NCBI RefSeq assembly: GCF_020921035.1
Contig: NC_063154.1
Coordinates: forward strand, 2,170,001 to 2,234,000
Direction of reading: 5' to 3'
Source of the DNA: Rhodamnia argentea
Taxonomy: Eukaryota > Streptophyta > Magnoliopsida > Myrtales > Myrtaceae
DNA length: 64,000 nt
Both the position numbers and the translations under genes were made by a program. Every line of letters starts with the position of its first letter. The first letter of the stretch is position 1. Under the pieces are notes generated by a model that saw nothing but the letters and a program-made list of their open reading frames with translations, made no database searches and was not told the origin of the DNA. Below, one piece after another: positions 25,649 to 38,763 of this stretch.

Positions 25649-26712
25649 GAGATGCAGCATTTTGTAACAAATCTTGCCAAACCACTTTTTTCCCTCTGGG
25701 ATGAGGTTTTTGCGGTTGTACAAAATGAGTTTCAAATTGTACTAATGAGCTTTTCACCTTATCTGTGTCTGTTGGCTTTGATAATCTGAATTGATGATCT
25801 AGGGAGTCTAGAAAAATCTGATGTGCCCTCTTTTAATGTGGGGAGTGGAGAAACTTGGGGAATGCCGGAATCGGATAATTGTCAAAAGCGAGTGACTGCT
25901 CATCGGATCTGTTATAGTCTGAATACTCACAAGTCCGACACCATTGATGTCCAATAGCCTTGCTAGATACTATGGTTTTAGATCTCTCCGTCATTGTATC
26001 GAAAAGCCGGGTGTTCCATGTACTGATTTTCTCATTCAAGTCTGTGAAGGGAAATTCTTTATTGTTTGGCGACTTTGAGCATTAGATGTTATGTCTACAT
26101 ATTGAAATGTGCTTAAGGCATACATGATTTAGGGAAGGATTACCTGGAAATGGAAGCAAGAGTCTTTCGAAAACTGGTTCCGTGTCCGCATCAAATCGAA
26201 ACAAAATGAGTAGACTACGCATAGAATGTCTTCTGCGGAAGATTTGGAGTATTGCGTTCGTGGGCTAGCTTATTTTTAAAAGGTGTGTGCTCATTTTGGT
26301 GGTGGTAACTCCTGCGCCGTATAGCTGCATGTGAGTGTTTGCACTTGTTTTGCTTAATCAATGCGCCCGTGTTCCGCACGCTTAGGGTCTGATTATTCGA
26401 TGGAAAATCCTTACAGGAAAATTAATTTACTTTCGATGTTCGGAAAAATTTTCCGACTAAAAACAAGCCTAAGTTGAGAAAAAATGCATTCCCCTTCTAA
26501 GAAAGAAGACTTTTTTAAAATCACTAAATAAATGGGTAACTATTTTTTCTTCTAAAATGATTTTCGTATAAGAATATATATATTTTTTTTATCATAACAA
26601 GTTTGTTTGGTTATTTAAGTAAATAGCGCAGTCATTGTTTTCAGAAGTTTGTGAGTGAATGCGCATGGTGCTTCTTCATCCTTTTCCTTAGCAATTTGAT
26701 CACAGTTGGCCG
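25649..26712. other. Intergenic region after eIF2 alpha
   Basis: About 1 kb that includes the eIF2 alpha 3' untranslated region. AT-rich from 26400 onward. No coding frame or RNA gene recognised. Confidence 0.5.
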
Positions 26713-27245
26713 AGAGAAAATTATTGAAAAGTCATAAATTTATGGTATTTTTATTAATTTTTTTAAACTTTTAATTTTGTCAATTGAATTCTAAATATTT
26801 TCGTGTTTTTCCAATTGAGTCCATTTGATCTATTTTGATCAGAAATCGTTGACGTGGGCGGGGACATTGATTGTCCTATGTCACATGGCCGGCGTTAATA
26901 TGGATAATTTTAATAATATTCTACTCAAAATTTTTCTTTTCTTTTCTTTTTTATTTTTCTTGAAATGGCCGGTAAGGGTCATCGAGCGCTCGCCAATATT
27001 GGGTTGGGGTCATCGAGCCCTTATCGGTCTTGAGAAGGCCAAAATGGTCTGAGCTAGGCCGGCCTCGCCGATCGTGGGTCACGTAGCTTGGTGCCGATCC
27101 GGGCGAGGGCCGCGACCTACCTCAATGGAAGGCGAGCTTCCAAAAAAAAAAAAAAGGAAAGGGAAAAATATCCAAAAATTGTTGAAATATTAATAAAATT
27201 TATTTACGTCAACGTCGGTTGTCCACATCTATTACATTTGATTTT
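26713..27245. mobile_element. Family 1 inverted-repeat element, truncated at the right
   Basis: The left end (GAGAAAATTATTGAAAAGTC) and the following motifs of the CAATTGAATTCTAAATATT type match the left arms at 5426 and 47214. The middle is GC-rich with short inverted segments around GGCCGG. The right side shows only the inner part of the mirrored arm (GTCAACGTCGG opposite CGTTGACGTGG), so the outer right end appears lost. It is non-coding. Confidence 0.55.
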
Positions 27246-27505
27246 TACATAACTATAACTTATTTCGAGTGCAAATAGGGTGCGGAAGGATGTCAAACTT
27301 TTATTTTGAGCAAAATATTTCTTCTTTTAATCTAGCAAAACAGAAAACGAACTTTTTCCATTGAAATACGGGTTTTACGTGCCTAAACTAAGGAGTTCGA
27401 TTATTTTCTCTATGGTTATATTGTTACTAGTGGATATATAACGATATTTCGAATTTCCCCCTGTCAATTACCGCGTCCAACATCCTCTACCTTCCTTTCA
27501 AGATA

Positions 27506-27521
27506 TCTCTCTCTCTCTCTC
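27506..27521 (+). repeat. TC microsatellite in the PMT leader
   Basis: Eight TC units end 44 bases before the ATG at 27566, so the tract is probably in the transcribed leader. Similar tracts precede four other genes in this window. Confidence 0.75.
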
Positions 27522-27565
27522 TAGATACAATCTCCGATCACATCCTGCCTCGAACAAGATCGACA

Positions 27566-30500
27566 ATGGCACTATCAGCAGTGCAAAACCTCTTCAAAGA
27601 AAGAAAATACCCCTTCATCCTCGCATCCACGATCTTGCTCTTGCTCTTCGTCACCCTCCTCGTCCTCACCGCTGGCTCTCAATCCTCACTCTCCTTCTAC
27701 TCCCAATCCGATCTCCAACGGATCTCTTCGCCGACGCCTCCTCCTCCGCCGTCGAACCCGTCCGTTCCGGCCCCGGTCGGAGAACCGCCGCGAAAAGCGC
27801 CGCCCACTTCGTTGGATGGCGCGCCTCTGGATTTGAGCTTGAAGTGGGCGGTGTGTAAGGGACCGACGGCGGTGGATTTCATACCGTGCTTGGACAATTT
27901 CAAGGCGATCAAGGGGTTGAAGTCGAGGCGGCACATGGAACACCGAGAGCGGCATTGCCCGAGCCCTAGCCCGCGTTGTCTGGTGCCACTTCCGAAAGGG
28001 TATAAGGTGCCTGTTCCGTGGCCTAAGAGCAGGGACATGGTGAGATTGATATATTGATTTTGGTAAGATTTGTGATTTGAGTTTGAACGCGTATCTTTAT
28101 GGTTGATTGTTGATTCAAGAAATAAGTTTTTCTTGGGAGTGTCTTAGTAATGCCTTTTTGGCGTTCAGTTTGGTAAAAGATCGTTTGAATGTTGACTTCT
28201 TGAATCTAGATGCAGTCACGGCCAAATGACCTGAGATTGGCGTGATCTATCACATCATCAGCTATTATAATATGATGTTTGTGTTACTCCCTCATTACTT
28301 GATTGACGGAATATTCAATGAGTTTGGTGTGATGTAAATCCGATGCTCCCATCCGGTGATCACTTTATGTTTGAAGAATTTCTTTTTTGAATCCCTCTAG
28401 TTTGAGTTCTCATAAATGTTGCCTCTTATCGGTGAGTATTACTCATACTGACTTGTAGAAGTAATTGCAGTCGTATTGGCATTGGGATTTCTGCCTTTTC
28501 TCAAATCAAGTCCTCTGCTGATTCCACGAAAATGTTGGACCCAGATGAGATCTCTTCATGTTACGTGGTTTACCAATAAACTAATACTGGCCGTTTTCAT
28601 CTTTGTGTCCTGCAGATCTGGTACAACAATGTTCCTCACCCAAAGCTTGTTGAATACAAGAAGGACCAAAACTGGGTGCAGAAATCTGGTGATTATTTTC
28701 ATTTTCCAGGAGGAGGAACTCAATTTAAGGATGGAGTTGCTAATTATATTGAGTTTGTAGAAAAGGTACCGGATATATTACCGTGCTTGGTCGTCTTTTG
28801 AGTTGCAAAAGGGTCAATACTTTCACATTGATTTTGTTGGCAAGTCTGGCATCTGGCACTGGCACTGGCACTGGCATTGGCACTGGCTGCAAATAGTTCA
28901 TTACATAATCTCTGATTTGCTTGTTTTACTCAGACTTTACCGACCATAGAATGGGGAAAACACGTCAGGGTTATTTTAGATGTTGGCTGTGGAGTTGCCA
29001 GCTTTGGTGGTTATTTGCTGGACAAAGATGTAATTACCATGTCATTGGCCCCAAAGGATGAGCATGAAGCTCAGATACAATTTGCTCTAGAACGAGGAAT
29101 TCCTGCCACTCTTTCCGTTATAGGAACACAGATGCTGACTTTTCCGGATAACGTGTATGACTTGATTCATTGTGCAAGATGCAGGGTTCACTGGGATGGA
29201 GATGGTACTTCCTGTCGATCAGTCACATGCCATTATAGAAGTTTTGTGTAGTCTTGAGTTCATCTTTATTTGGTTTTTGTGGAAAATGTAGGTGGGAAGC
29301 CACTATTGGAGCTCAACAGGATTCTCAGGCCTGGGGGTTTCTTTCTATGGTCAGCTACCCCAGTTTATCGCAATGACGAGAAGGATCAAACTGTCTGGAA
29401 TGGTGTGTAAGCTGACATAATTTTCTTCCTTCCTCGTGTCTTTTTACATCTTCGCTGAGTCTGCAAGTTTAACATCATTACGTCTGCAGTGAATCCTGAA
29501 TAAAATGGTTGGAGATGTCAACAACTGGTGTTGATTTAATTGGGCCTTGATGATCCACTTGTTCTGCAGCTATGGTTGATTTGACGAAGTCCATGTGCTG
29601 GAAGGTGGTGGCTAAAGCTATTGACTCATCTGGGATTGGCCTGGTGATATATCAAAAACCTGTTTCATCTTCCTGCTATCAGGAACGTGAACAAAGTAGT
29701 CCCCCTTTATGTGAACAGCAAGATCAGCGGCAACATTCTTGGTACTACTGTCATATAGCATTGGTTATTCAAACAATAGCTTCTGTTGTAGACATGCTGT
29801 TGTGTCATGTCCATCAGGCTGGGATGTAGAATCACCTAATTGCACCCAAGAATCCATACATGCCTGCATGACCATGCATGGGCACATGCGCACATACAGA
29901 GAGAAGGAAGGCCAAAAAGATGTGTAGATATGGGAAAGTATTCAGTTTAAGGCAGAGTAATTGAAAGTTGTTGGCTTTACTGAGCATTAGCTAAATGGAT
30001 TAGCTCTCTGTTAGACAGTGTCAATAGAGGGTGGTTATGAATCAGGTTAAGTTGGTCCTGGTCAAAAGCCTTTGCTCAGTCCGGTTTCCCAATTGCTCCA
30101 AATCAGAGGATTAATCTAACAAATGCATTGACCTTTGTGTCATTTTTGCTATCCATCTGATTAATAAATGTGGGACCTCCAAAGGAAGGGAATTTGCTCA
30201 GCTTGTGATCTTTCTAATTATGTCCAAGATTGCTCCATCTTCAACCTTACTTCGCTTCTCGTTCCATCATCTTTGACTCACAATTCAATTTTCCATGTTT
30301 GTATGTCCTTCTCATATCGTTTGTTATTGTGATCCAGGTATGTTCCTCTTGGCGGCTGCCTTAACAGGCTTCCAGAGAATAGAAGTTGGCCTGCTCCCTG
30401 GCCTAAAAGGCTCAGGATTAAACCTTTAAGCTTGTCAAGTGAAGTTGAAACTGAGCAAATGTTCTACGAAGATAGCAAACACTGGTCTGCCCTTGTTTCA

Positions 30501-32016
30501 GATGTTTATTTGGAAGGCCTTGGCATCAACTGGTCAAGCGTGAGGAATGTGATGGATATGAATGCTGGTTATGGAGGGTAAGTGTAAGATTATATGAACT
30601 ACCAGCTAATTGGACATCACTTTCTCCTTTACTCATAATGGGAAGGTTTTCTCTCTTAGTTGTGTGGCCACACATCAACATCAACATCAACATCACCTTT
30701 ATACCAAACTAATTGGGGTCGGCAGTCGATGAACCCAAAAATAAATAAAATAAAAGCAAGACCGATTGAGGGAAAAGAAATAATTATATAAAAATAAAAA
30801 TAAATATACAAAAGTGAATATATATGTGTGTGTGTGGGGGGGAAGAAAAAAGGGCTAAAAAGGACAGTTTGGAGCATAGGAATTCTGCCACTCTACAATG
30901 CTAATAGCTTTCCTCCACTCCGCCCTAAGACAAGCCATACGGCAATCTATTTCCCACTTCATTAAATCTTGTTTTACTACTTTCCCCTAGGTAAGTTTCG
31001 GCCGACCTCTTCCTTTCTTCATGTCATGCTCTTGGACAAACTTCTGTTCTTACTGGAGCATCTATGGATCTTCGAAGAATATGCCCAAACCATCTTAATT
31101 TATGTTCTCTCATCTTTTCTGCCACCGGTACTACTCCAACTTTTCGTCGAATAACTTCATTTCTTATCTTATCCTTCCTTGTATGACCATACATCCACCT
31201 TAACATCCTTATTTCCACTACTCCCACTTTATGCTCATGTTGGCACACATATCTGCTTTATTGTGTTACGTATTGTTTCTCTCTTGTTCACCTAATCAGT
31301 GCTTTATCCAAGTGGTTTCAGGTTTATTCAATGTTTTTGGCATATTCCACTATTTAGATACCTTATGGTTATTTGATTTTCTTCCAATATTTGGAATTGC
31401 ACTGACACTAGGACCTTTTATTCTCGTAGCTTCGCAGCAGCGCTCAACGACATGCCACTCTGGGTTATGAATGTTGTCCCAATTCATGTGCAAGATTCTC
31501 TTTCTGTTATATTTGACAGAGGGTTGATTGGAACCTATCATGACTGGTGCGAATCTTTCAATACCTACCCTCGAACATATGATCTGCTTCATTCCAGTTT
31601 TCTCTTCAAAGAGCTCCCGGAGAGGTATTATTAATTTACTCATTCATATTTTCAATTGATGAATTTTTTTTCGACCGAACGCTGAAGGACTAGAAATTGG
31701 ATCCTCTTTTATTGTCTTTGCCGTGATATACTTGGATGTGTCACTCAATCTTTATTCAATTGAATCAAGATTATTGGTTTCTCATGACTTGATCTTCTGC
31801 AATGTCATCAGATGTGAGGTTGTAGATATAGCTGCAGAGATGGATCGTGTATTGAGACCGGGTGGATATGTTCTGGTACAAGACAGCATAGAAGTTATAA
31901 ACAAACTCGGTCCAGTTTTGCGGTCCCTTCACTGGTCGGTGACCGTTCACCAAGAGCAGTTTCTTGTTGGTAAGAAAGGATTTTGGCGACCAGGAGATGG
32001 CAGCATCAGTACATGA
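27566..32016 (+). CDS. PMT: Probable S-adenosylmethionine-dependent methyltransferase, PMT/QUA2 family (PMT23-like)
   Basis: PMT-family proteins are type II Golgi membrane proteins, and some (QUA2, QUA3, CGR-related) act in pectin methylation. Eight exons join in frame: 27566-28039, 28616-28765, 28934-29204, 29292-29402, 29570-29741, 30338-30577, 31430-31624 and 31812-32016, giving 605 residues, standard for the family. A short cytosolic tail is followed by one membrane helix (residues 16-36, [20 protein letters not shown]). A Pro-rich stalk follows (about 54-75). The SAM-binding loop is [14 protein letters not shown] (223-236). Later hallmarks are [17 protein letters not shown], then the second half with [14 protein letters not shown] and [14 protein letters not shown]. 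Assignment to PMT23 rests on the short N-terminus resembling it and is tentative, and the substrate is unknown. The sixth intron carries an RTE relic. Confidence 0.93.
30656..31250 (-). mobile_element. RTE-type LINE 3' fragment in the sixth PMT intron
   Basis: Read on the minus strand, the end of a reverse-transcriptase ORF is visible: [34 protein letters not shown] and then RGRPKLT (about 31250-30984). These are characteristic of the C-terminus of plant RTE elements. Downstream lies the 3' tail, which contains AATTAGTTTGGTATAAAGG and ends in GAT-rich trinucleotide repeats (+ strand 30674-30700, ATCAAC units). The copy is 5'-truncated, as is normal for target-primed insertion, and has at least one stop in the motif region. 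It is oriented antisense to the host gene. Confidence 0.85.
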
Positions 32017-33362
32017 GTGCGCTCCCCATCTGTACGAGTATGATTTCCAGTTCTGTGGTACAATTCTTTTGGTATACAAGAGTTTGAGTACAAGCAGCAG
32101 AAAATCGATTCTTCGAGCCTGAACAAGAAAATCTCGAGTTGCAGACTATCGGTTGTGTTCAACAGACATAAAGCTTGATATTATACAGAAATAGAAACAG
32201 CAACATGTTCCATTTTTTCCAAGTGCTTGTAATACCTTAATTCACTTCGAAAACACCAGCTTACACAGATAATTACAGTTCATATATTGCTCTATGTGGA
32301 CAGTCTGCATTTAAAAAATTGCCACTGAATACTGATGTTGAATTGTGGCATGTCAAGTAAAGCATGGGGTGGCTTATTTTGCTTGGGCAAAACGATGGGA
32401 TATGGACATTACGTTCCTCAAGAATGTCAAGTGTTTATTTACTGATATTTACTTAAAATGAGGCGGTGTCATGCCGGCCTCCGAATGCCGTGTTCGTTAG
32501 AAGAGCGGGGGCTTCATTTATTAGTTTAAACTTGCTAATTAATGGAAAAGCCTGTTTACTAGTTGCAAAACATGGGGAAACCGGTCCGAGTTTGGTGACT
32601 GGGGTCAAGCCAGAGCCAATCCTCAGTCACTTCCACTAATGCCCGTCCCCCTTTGGATCAACTGTCCCGATCCGATCTGCTCTAATTGTCGAAAGCTAGA
32701 GACGAAAGCACACCGAACAAGCACGGCGACGGCGAGCACATTTACCGTGGCATAACCAATCAACAACGACACTTGGAGTGCCGAAATGAGATGGACCGGT
32801 TTGTGTACGGTGCCGAAATGAAAAAGAATCAATCTAGCAACGTATGAAACAAAACCTGCATCCGTCAATTCCTAATGTACGAAGGACACGAGTTAATATA
32901 CGAGGATTCAAATGAAAATAAAATCTATGCATTTGTTCAAATCAGGAGGATTATAACCAAATCCTACCATTAGTCTTCGTAATGAATTGATCTCTTTTTT
33001 TTTTTCTATTTTTTTTTAAACTGTCGCCATGCATGCCTCGCCTCTTTGTCCCCCATCATCGACAACACAGCACGGTTTCATACAACCACCAGTAACATTA
33101 GCACTCTCTCTCTCCCTCTGTGCTCACGACATTCCTTGTGCTTTTCCGTAGGCCAATTCTGTTTCTCTCTCGCGGAGGGGTGGACAAATTTGCAGGCTTC
33201 CCCCCTCTATTTCTCTCTGACACACGCGCTCACGCGCTCCCATACGCTCACGTAAGAATGTTCTTGTCATCCCTCGCGACTGATTTTCTCGCTGTTGCTC
33301 CACTTTCAACTCCATTAACAGCAACACCTCTCTCTCCATTCTTCAGTAACTTACAGCTCAAG
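32017..33362. other. Intergenic region between PMT and REC8
   Basis: It contains the PMT 3' end and the REC8 promoter. Short frames such as 32868-32623 (minus) resemble no known family. T-rich near 32996-33018 and CT-rich from 33100. No transposon ends or RNA gene recognised. Confidence 0.5.
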
Positions 33363-33380
33363 CTCTCTCTCTCTCTCTCT
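33363..33380 (+). repeat. CT microsatellite in the REC8 leader
   Basis: Nine CT units end 36 bases before the REC8 start codon at 33417, so they probably lie in the 5' leader. Confidence 0.75.
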
Positions 33381-33416
33381 GAGTGAAAGTTCGAGGCAGT
33401 ACAAGCAAAAAGGAGA

Positions 33417-36400
33417 ATGTTCTACTCTCACCAGCTTCTCGCCCGCAAAGCTCCGCTCGGCCAGATATGGTGATCCTCCTCCTTCCTCCTCTCCTCCCTC
33501 TTTCGATTCGTTTTGATCTCGCTGTCGTTTCCCATCTCCCGACCGACCTCGCCGTGCGGTCTCCTTTCGTTTCGCCAGCCTTGCGAACGAGCTTCCCTTC
33601 CGCCCGGCGCCGTTTCACGCGCCATCGTGCGTGAAAACCGGTGTATATGTCTTCTTCGTTGCCTGTTTAACTCGACGGGATAGAATCCGTGTAGCTAATC
33701 ACGGCTGTAAGGCCTCTATCTTCTGAGAAACGCGTAATGGTTTTGCTCCTGTCTTCATTTGTCGTGTCTCCGTTGCTATGCTATCCGGAGCGACAGCTTT
33801 TTTTTTTTTTCCTTCCTTCCTTCTTCCAGAAGATGATTCTGTTCTTATGACTTCTGCGTTGATATTTAGTTTTCTTATATTTAAAAGAGAGCGACACTTG
33901 TACGAAGATTGATATCCGATATTACATTCTTTCTCTGTTTTACGTGAACTTCGAAATACCTGATTCTCCTCTTCATACTGAGAATCGTGAAAAGAGGAAT
34001 GCCGTCATCATATAGTTGTGGTCTCTATAACTTCGAAGAGTTAAGGCATTCTGATTCTACGATGTTGATGAGTGTTTGGTCTGCTGTGCGTTGCTCTCGC
34101 GTGTTGATGAAGGATGGCCGCGACTATGCATGCGAAAATCAACCGAAGGAAGCTTAACAAGCTCGACATCATCCAGATATGGTACGGACATTTCTCGTAC
34201 TCTCAGCATGTCCATATTGCCTTTTACCGAGTCACTGAAGTGTCCCTTCTTCTTTTTACTCTTCAGCGAGGAGATCTTGAATCCATCGATCCCAATGGCT
34301 CTCAGACTATCCGGAATTCTGATGGGTATTTGATTCCGTCCGTTTGTTTTTTGATTTCCTCTTCGTCCCAGTTCGCATGTTCCATCGAATCGAACGCCTG
34401 ATCCGTAATCTCTCTCAGGTGGAGTGGTGATTGTCTACGAGCGGAAAGTGAAACTCCTCTATGGTAAGCTTCCAGTTCTTCGCTCGCTCAGAATTTCTTC
34501 ACGACTCCACAGAATGACTTATGCTGTTTCTGGATGTTTCGAATGATTTGCAGAGGACGTCACTCGTTTCCTGGTACGTACAGGGCTCGATCAATACCCA
34601 CACCCCCCTCATCTTCACAAGCCTTTTTCTATTTCTTATCCTCGTGTTTGTAGACCGACGATGAATGTTTGTGGGTACTAGGTTGAGATAAACGAGGCTT
34701 GGAAGGTTAAATCTGCTCCAGATCCAACAATCCTACCCAAGGGAAAAACTCAGGCCAAGTGAGTCAGGCTTTGCTCCGCGTAATTTTTGCTCCAACCAGC
34801 TCCCTTCAATCTAGACTTGTTCATTTCGTGTTTCGTAGGTGTTGCCCAAAGAGTGTTTGTAGGATCGGCATTTAGTCCATATATGCATCAATTGTGTCAT
34901 TTTAGAAAGCTATTTTTCCCACACAGTTTTTCTAGCCCAAAAAAGAAAAAGAAAAAAAAAAGATTAAGCAGAAACGGTGGGAGGAGAGCATGCTGGTCAA
35001 ATTAATTTGTTGAAGAGAGAAGTTTATGGCGTTTCTACGTGTGAGTAGGAGAGAAGCTGTTACTCTGCCAGATAACCAGGAGACAGAGATCGGTGATATT
35101 GAGCAACCCCTTAATTTCTCCGATGCGACGGCCACCGTGGGTTTCCAACACACGGCTTACTTTGCTATGGTAATTTGCGCAATTCCATGTCATTTGATTT
35201 TATTTTTGATATGTTAGAGAAACACCCAAGCTAATGACAAATTGTTAAAGTTACCTTGCAAACCTTGGGTAATTTTCACGTGTCAAGTGCACAACTTATA
35301 TGTGGAATGTTGGATATGATCAATTTCTGACGGCCATGGATCTTCTGCTTAACTTTTCGTTTTGCAGCGACTAGACAATGTTGATGAGAACTGCACGAAT
35401 GACAATGAAAGGAATGAGGACCATAATCAGAACTTTCATCAAGGTTCATCATCAACCCCATAATTTTTTTATGCAGCTTTTCCTCTTTTATCTGTATCCA
35501 TTAGATTAACATCATCGGTGCTTTATTTTCACAGCTGATGCAGCAAATATAACCTTATTCGATCATTTTGATCCTTATCAGACTGAAAGGGAACTATTTA
35601 ATCACTTTGAAAGGTACACTCTAAGCTCAAAGGATGAGAAATCTAATATTCAAGCAATGTCTTTCTTAGGTCTACTTCTAAGTTCTAAGAGAAAGGCTAC
35701 ATTATAATTGAGATGGCATAGCTCATTTTCTAAACATTACACTGTAATTGTGATGGAATATCTCGTTTGCTTAACATACTATCACAAGCATCTAGTTGTG
35801 CATTTTCTTAACGTATGCTATGCACAGTAATCTTATGATTTTGACCTTTTGCAATACCGTGTATATATCGTGTTGTATGGTCTGACAGGTTTGATATAGA
35901 GGGGGAGGATGAGACTCAGGCCAACTTTGCTTCAGGAGAGGATGCACGCATACCAAGTACTCTCGTAGCCTCACCACCATTGCCTGACGATGCTCAGAGA
36001 GGTTTGTAGCACAGTTCCTTCAGTTCTCTGTTTACAAAATGGAGGAAAGTGTACATGAAGCTGGAACTGCTCAGCAATTATTTGATATCTACTACCCAAG
36101 AACCGAAATTCAGATCTACGTGAAAGATAGTTTACTTGACAGAGATCCTTTTGGGTGAATCATTTTGCCCATCCAAGTGCCGCGATTGATGAAGTAGTAT
36201 ATCTGAATTATGAAGTATCTAATGACTTCATGATATGATCATATGAGTAGCTCTGTGTTTTTATCCTTAAGCATTTGACAGAGCGATATGAACAGATTCA
36301 TAGTTCATTTCGTTTTATTTCTGAAGTCACGTCTGACAAAGCACCGAGTATGCATTGCAGATGGCCTTCAGTGTTAGGGACATATATTAATATGCACATG

Positions 36401-38763
36401 GTTCTACTGGGATTTCTTTTCGTAATTTAAGAATTGATTTTTTAGTGAAAACACCTCACATAATTTAACCATTGCGCTTCCTGGCACAGATGAAGTTCAA
36501 AATCAACATCCAGAAAGCCAAATTAATCAGGAAACTGATGGTCTCAAGTTTCCTCATCAGGTCACCAATTAACTTACTGAAGTAACCTCTTCTATAAAAG
36601 CAAAGACAATTTAGAGAGTTCACTGACAATGATAAAGCTGGGAATGAAGCAGGATAAGCAGAGACAGGGACAAGCCAAAAGGAAAGCTAAAAGAGCAGAA
36701 CCTTTTGCCATGGACTACGAACAGATGATCATCCCTGGAAATACATACCAATCATGGCTGCAAAACTCTTCAGGCCTTGTCGCAAAAAGAGGAAGAAAGA
36801 GAAAGGTTCGTGCTTTTCCTATTCAGTCCAATGCAGTTCCACATTGCCAATATATCCTACCCAGTCGAACCATTTATGTGAACTGACCTGTCCCTTCCAC
36901 CGAGTGTTTGGAGGATTAGAGGACCATAAATTTGGAGGGACATCCATGTTAGGAGTTTCAGCTTTCAGCCTACTATTTGTTAGGTTGAAACGTTACAATT
37001 AAAACACTTCGCTGCCATAATCCCGAGATACATTTTGTTGTAGCGTATAAGTGTGATGACCTGCATGAAGATCACTCATCTCATGGAGCTACCCCCAACA
37101 GTGCTAGCTTGTGGTTTACTGACTGAAAATAGAGGCGTTTATTATCCTCCACCTCTTATGCAGCTGTGGACAAGAAGTATCCAGCCTCCCCATGACTCAC
37201 CTTCTGGTCAGCCTTTGGCTAGCCTCTTTCTAATAATTTGTCGTGCTTGATAGAATGCAGCCCCAGTTCAAAATGGTAACCATTCTCCACAGGAAGAACA
37301 TCCCCGCCCTTGCCACCAGAACCATCGTCATCATCCCCCCCAGAGAGAGCATATTATCAAGATTTAGGGGCACGGGTATGCCTTTTATCTTTTTACTGGA
37401 GTACCTAATCGCAAAGTGTTTGTCCGGCCTACGTCTGATGAATATTTGATTGTGAAGCCTTTCGAAGATCTACACATGGAGGTCAACCTGCCTTCACAAG
37501 ATGTCTCCATAGAGAAGCTGCGGAACACTTTTGAAAATCATGAAATGCCCCCGGAAATTTTCATGGAAGGTTTAAAAAACAATCTCAACCACAATATGAC
37601 AGCGGTAGCAGATCCAGACCCAATGGTAACTCCAGGAAATTCAGGTAATACTTACTTAACGAGATATATCACGTCATACTGCAGAGAACTAGCAAAAATA
37701 TCTTTGCATATGGTATTACAGGGGATGATGTAAGATCCATTCCAAGCTCAGCTTCTGGACACAACTTCATAGCACCCAATGCAGAAGTCAACTCTGGACG
37801 GTTAGTGAGAAAACGTGTCTTTCCCAATAATGCTTTGAATAGTGGACAATGATTTTACAGGCAGGAATCAGATTTTTCTCACATGAGACGATTAAAACTG
37901 CAGTGGAACTAGTTGGTTCTATCTTGCATTTTTTAGCTTGTCTCGTTCATTGAACAAATCATTGACCATATGGATTGACATTACTGGACCTAACAGATCC
38001 AGCAAGAAGCAGCCCTTTTCTTCATCTAAAAACAGCAATAGTGGCCTCGAACCTGTAGCTGAGGAAAATTCATGGTTAAACGTGGATCCCAACTTCAAGT
38101 TATCAAGGCTGCCTGAAGATGGCCAAACACCTGAACAAGGTAGGTGTCCCATTGATATCGAAGATAAAATGCATAGTCATGTCATACTGTCGATATACTT
38201 TAGAAAAGCACGGCAAGTGGGGCGAGCTTCGTTATTCCCTAAACGGTCTTTTTATTGGGCGTCTCCTGCAGAATTGCTGGTGGAAACTGGACCAACACAA
38301 ACCCAACGCCCAATCAGCAGTCCTCCTGTTGACAAGCTTACAGATACCATCCGCACGTATGTCGCAAAATCTTCTTAATCTATCTTCTTAGAATTTACTT
38401 TTCCTTGGCATAACTAAAGTCCACCGTGCCCTGTCTTGATGGCTGCAGCCAGATGAAAGAGCATTTTGAGACTCCTGGGGCCCCCAAGGAAGAATCCCTG
38501 AACCACCTCGCCACTGGGATGAGCCGAAGAGGAGCCGCCATGCTCTTCTATCAGACTTGCGGTACTTATCCATGCAATGCTCTAATCGGTTTCAGTCAAT
38601 GAACTGCTCGTGTTTCATCGGCCTACCGCCGATTTCAACTCGCAAAAACCAAGATTAATCAGCTGATTTCGTTCGTGCAGTTCTTGCGACTCGCGATATG
38701 CTCAGAGTTGAACAAAGGGTGCCTTATGGAGACGTACTCATTTCTCGCGGAGCAAAAATGTAA
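33417..38763 (+). CDS. SYN1: Meiotic cohesin kleisin REC8 (SYN1), with a one-base frameshift in exon 14
   Basis: REC8 closes the cohesin ring in meiosis. Twenty exons: 33417-33469, 34113-34181, 34267-34325, 34419-34463, 34554-34573, 34682-34758, 35049-35169, 35368-35443, 35535-35613, 35889-36001, 36490-36560, 36653-36805 (or from 36650), 37044-37206, 37261-37375, 37458-37644, 37722-37800, 37997-38139, 38272-38356, 38449-38561 and 38681-38763. The N-terminal Rad21/Rec8 domain starts MFYSHQLLARKAPLGQIW and continues LRLSGILMGGVVIVYERKVK. The winged-helix C-terminus ends VPYGDVLISRGAKM. The other exon junctions keep frame, but exon 14 is one base off: a run of seven C (37335-37341) throws the reading into a TAG at 37365-37367. 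The coding sum is 1904 bases; one extra C would give 634 residues, near the usual length. It could be an assembly error in the homopolymer or a real null allele. The gene is otherwise well preserved. Confidence 0.92.

Noticed and set aside
37243-37449. Alternative frame through REC8 exon 14 as a separate small protein
   Set aside because: It is produced by the C7 frameshift and by reading into the intron. The flanking exons are clearly REC8.
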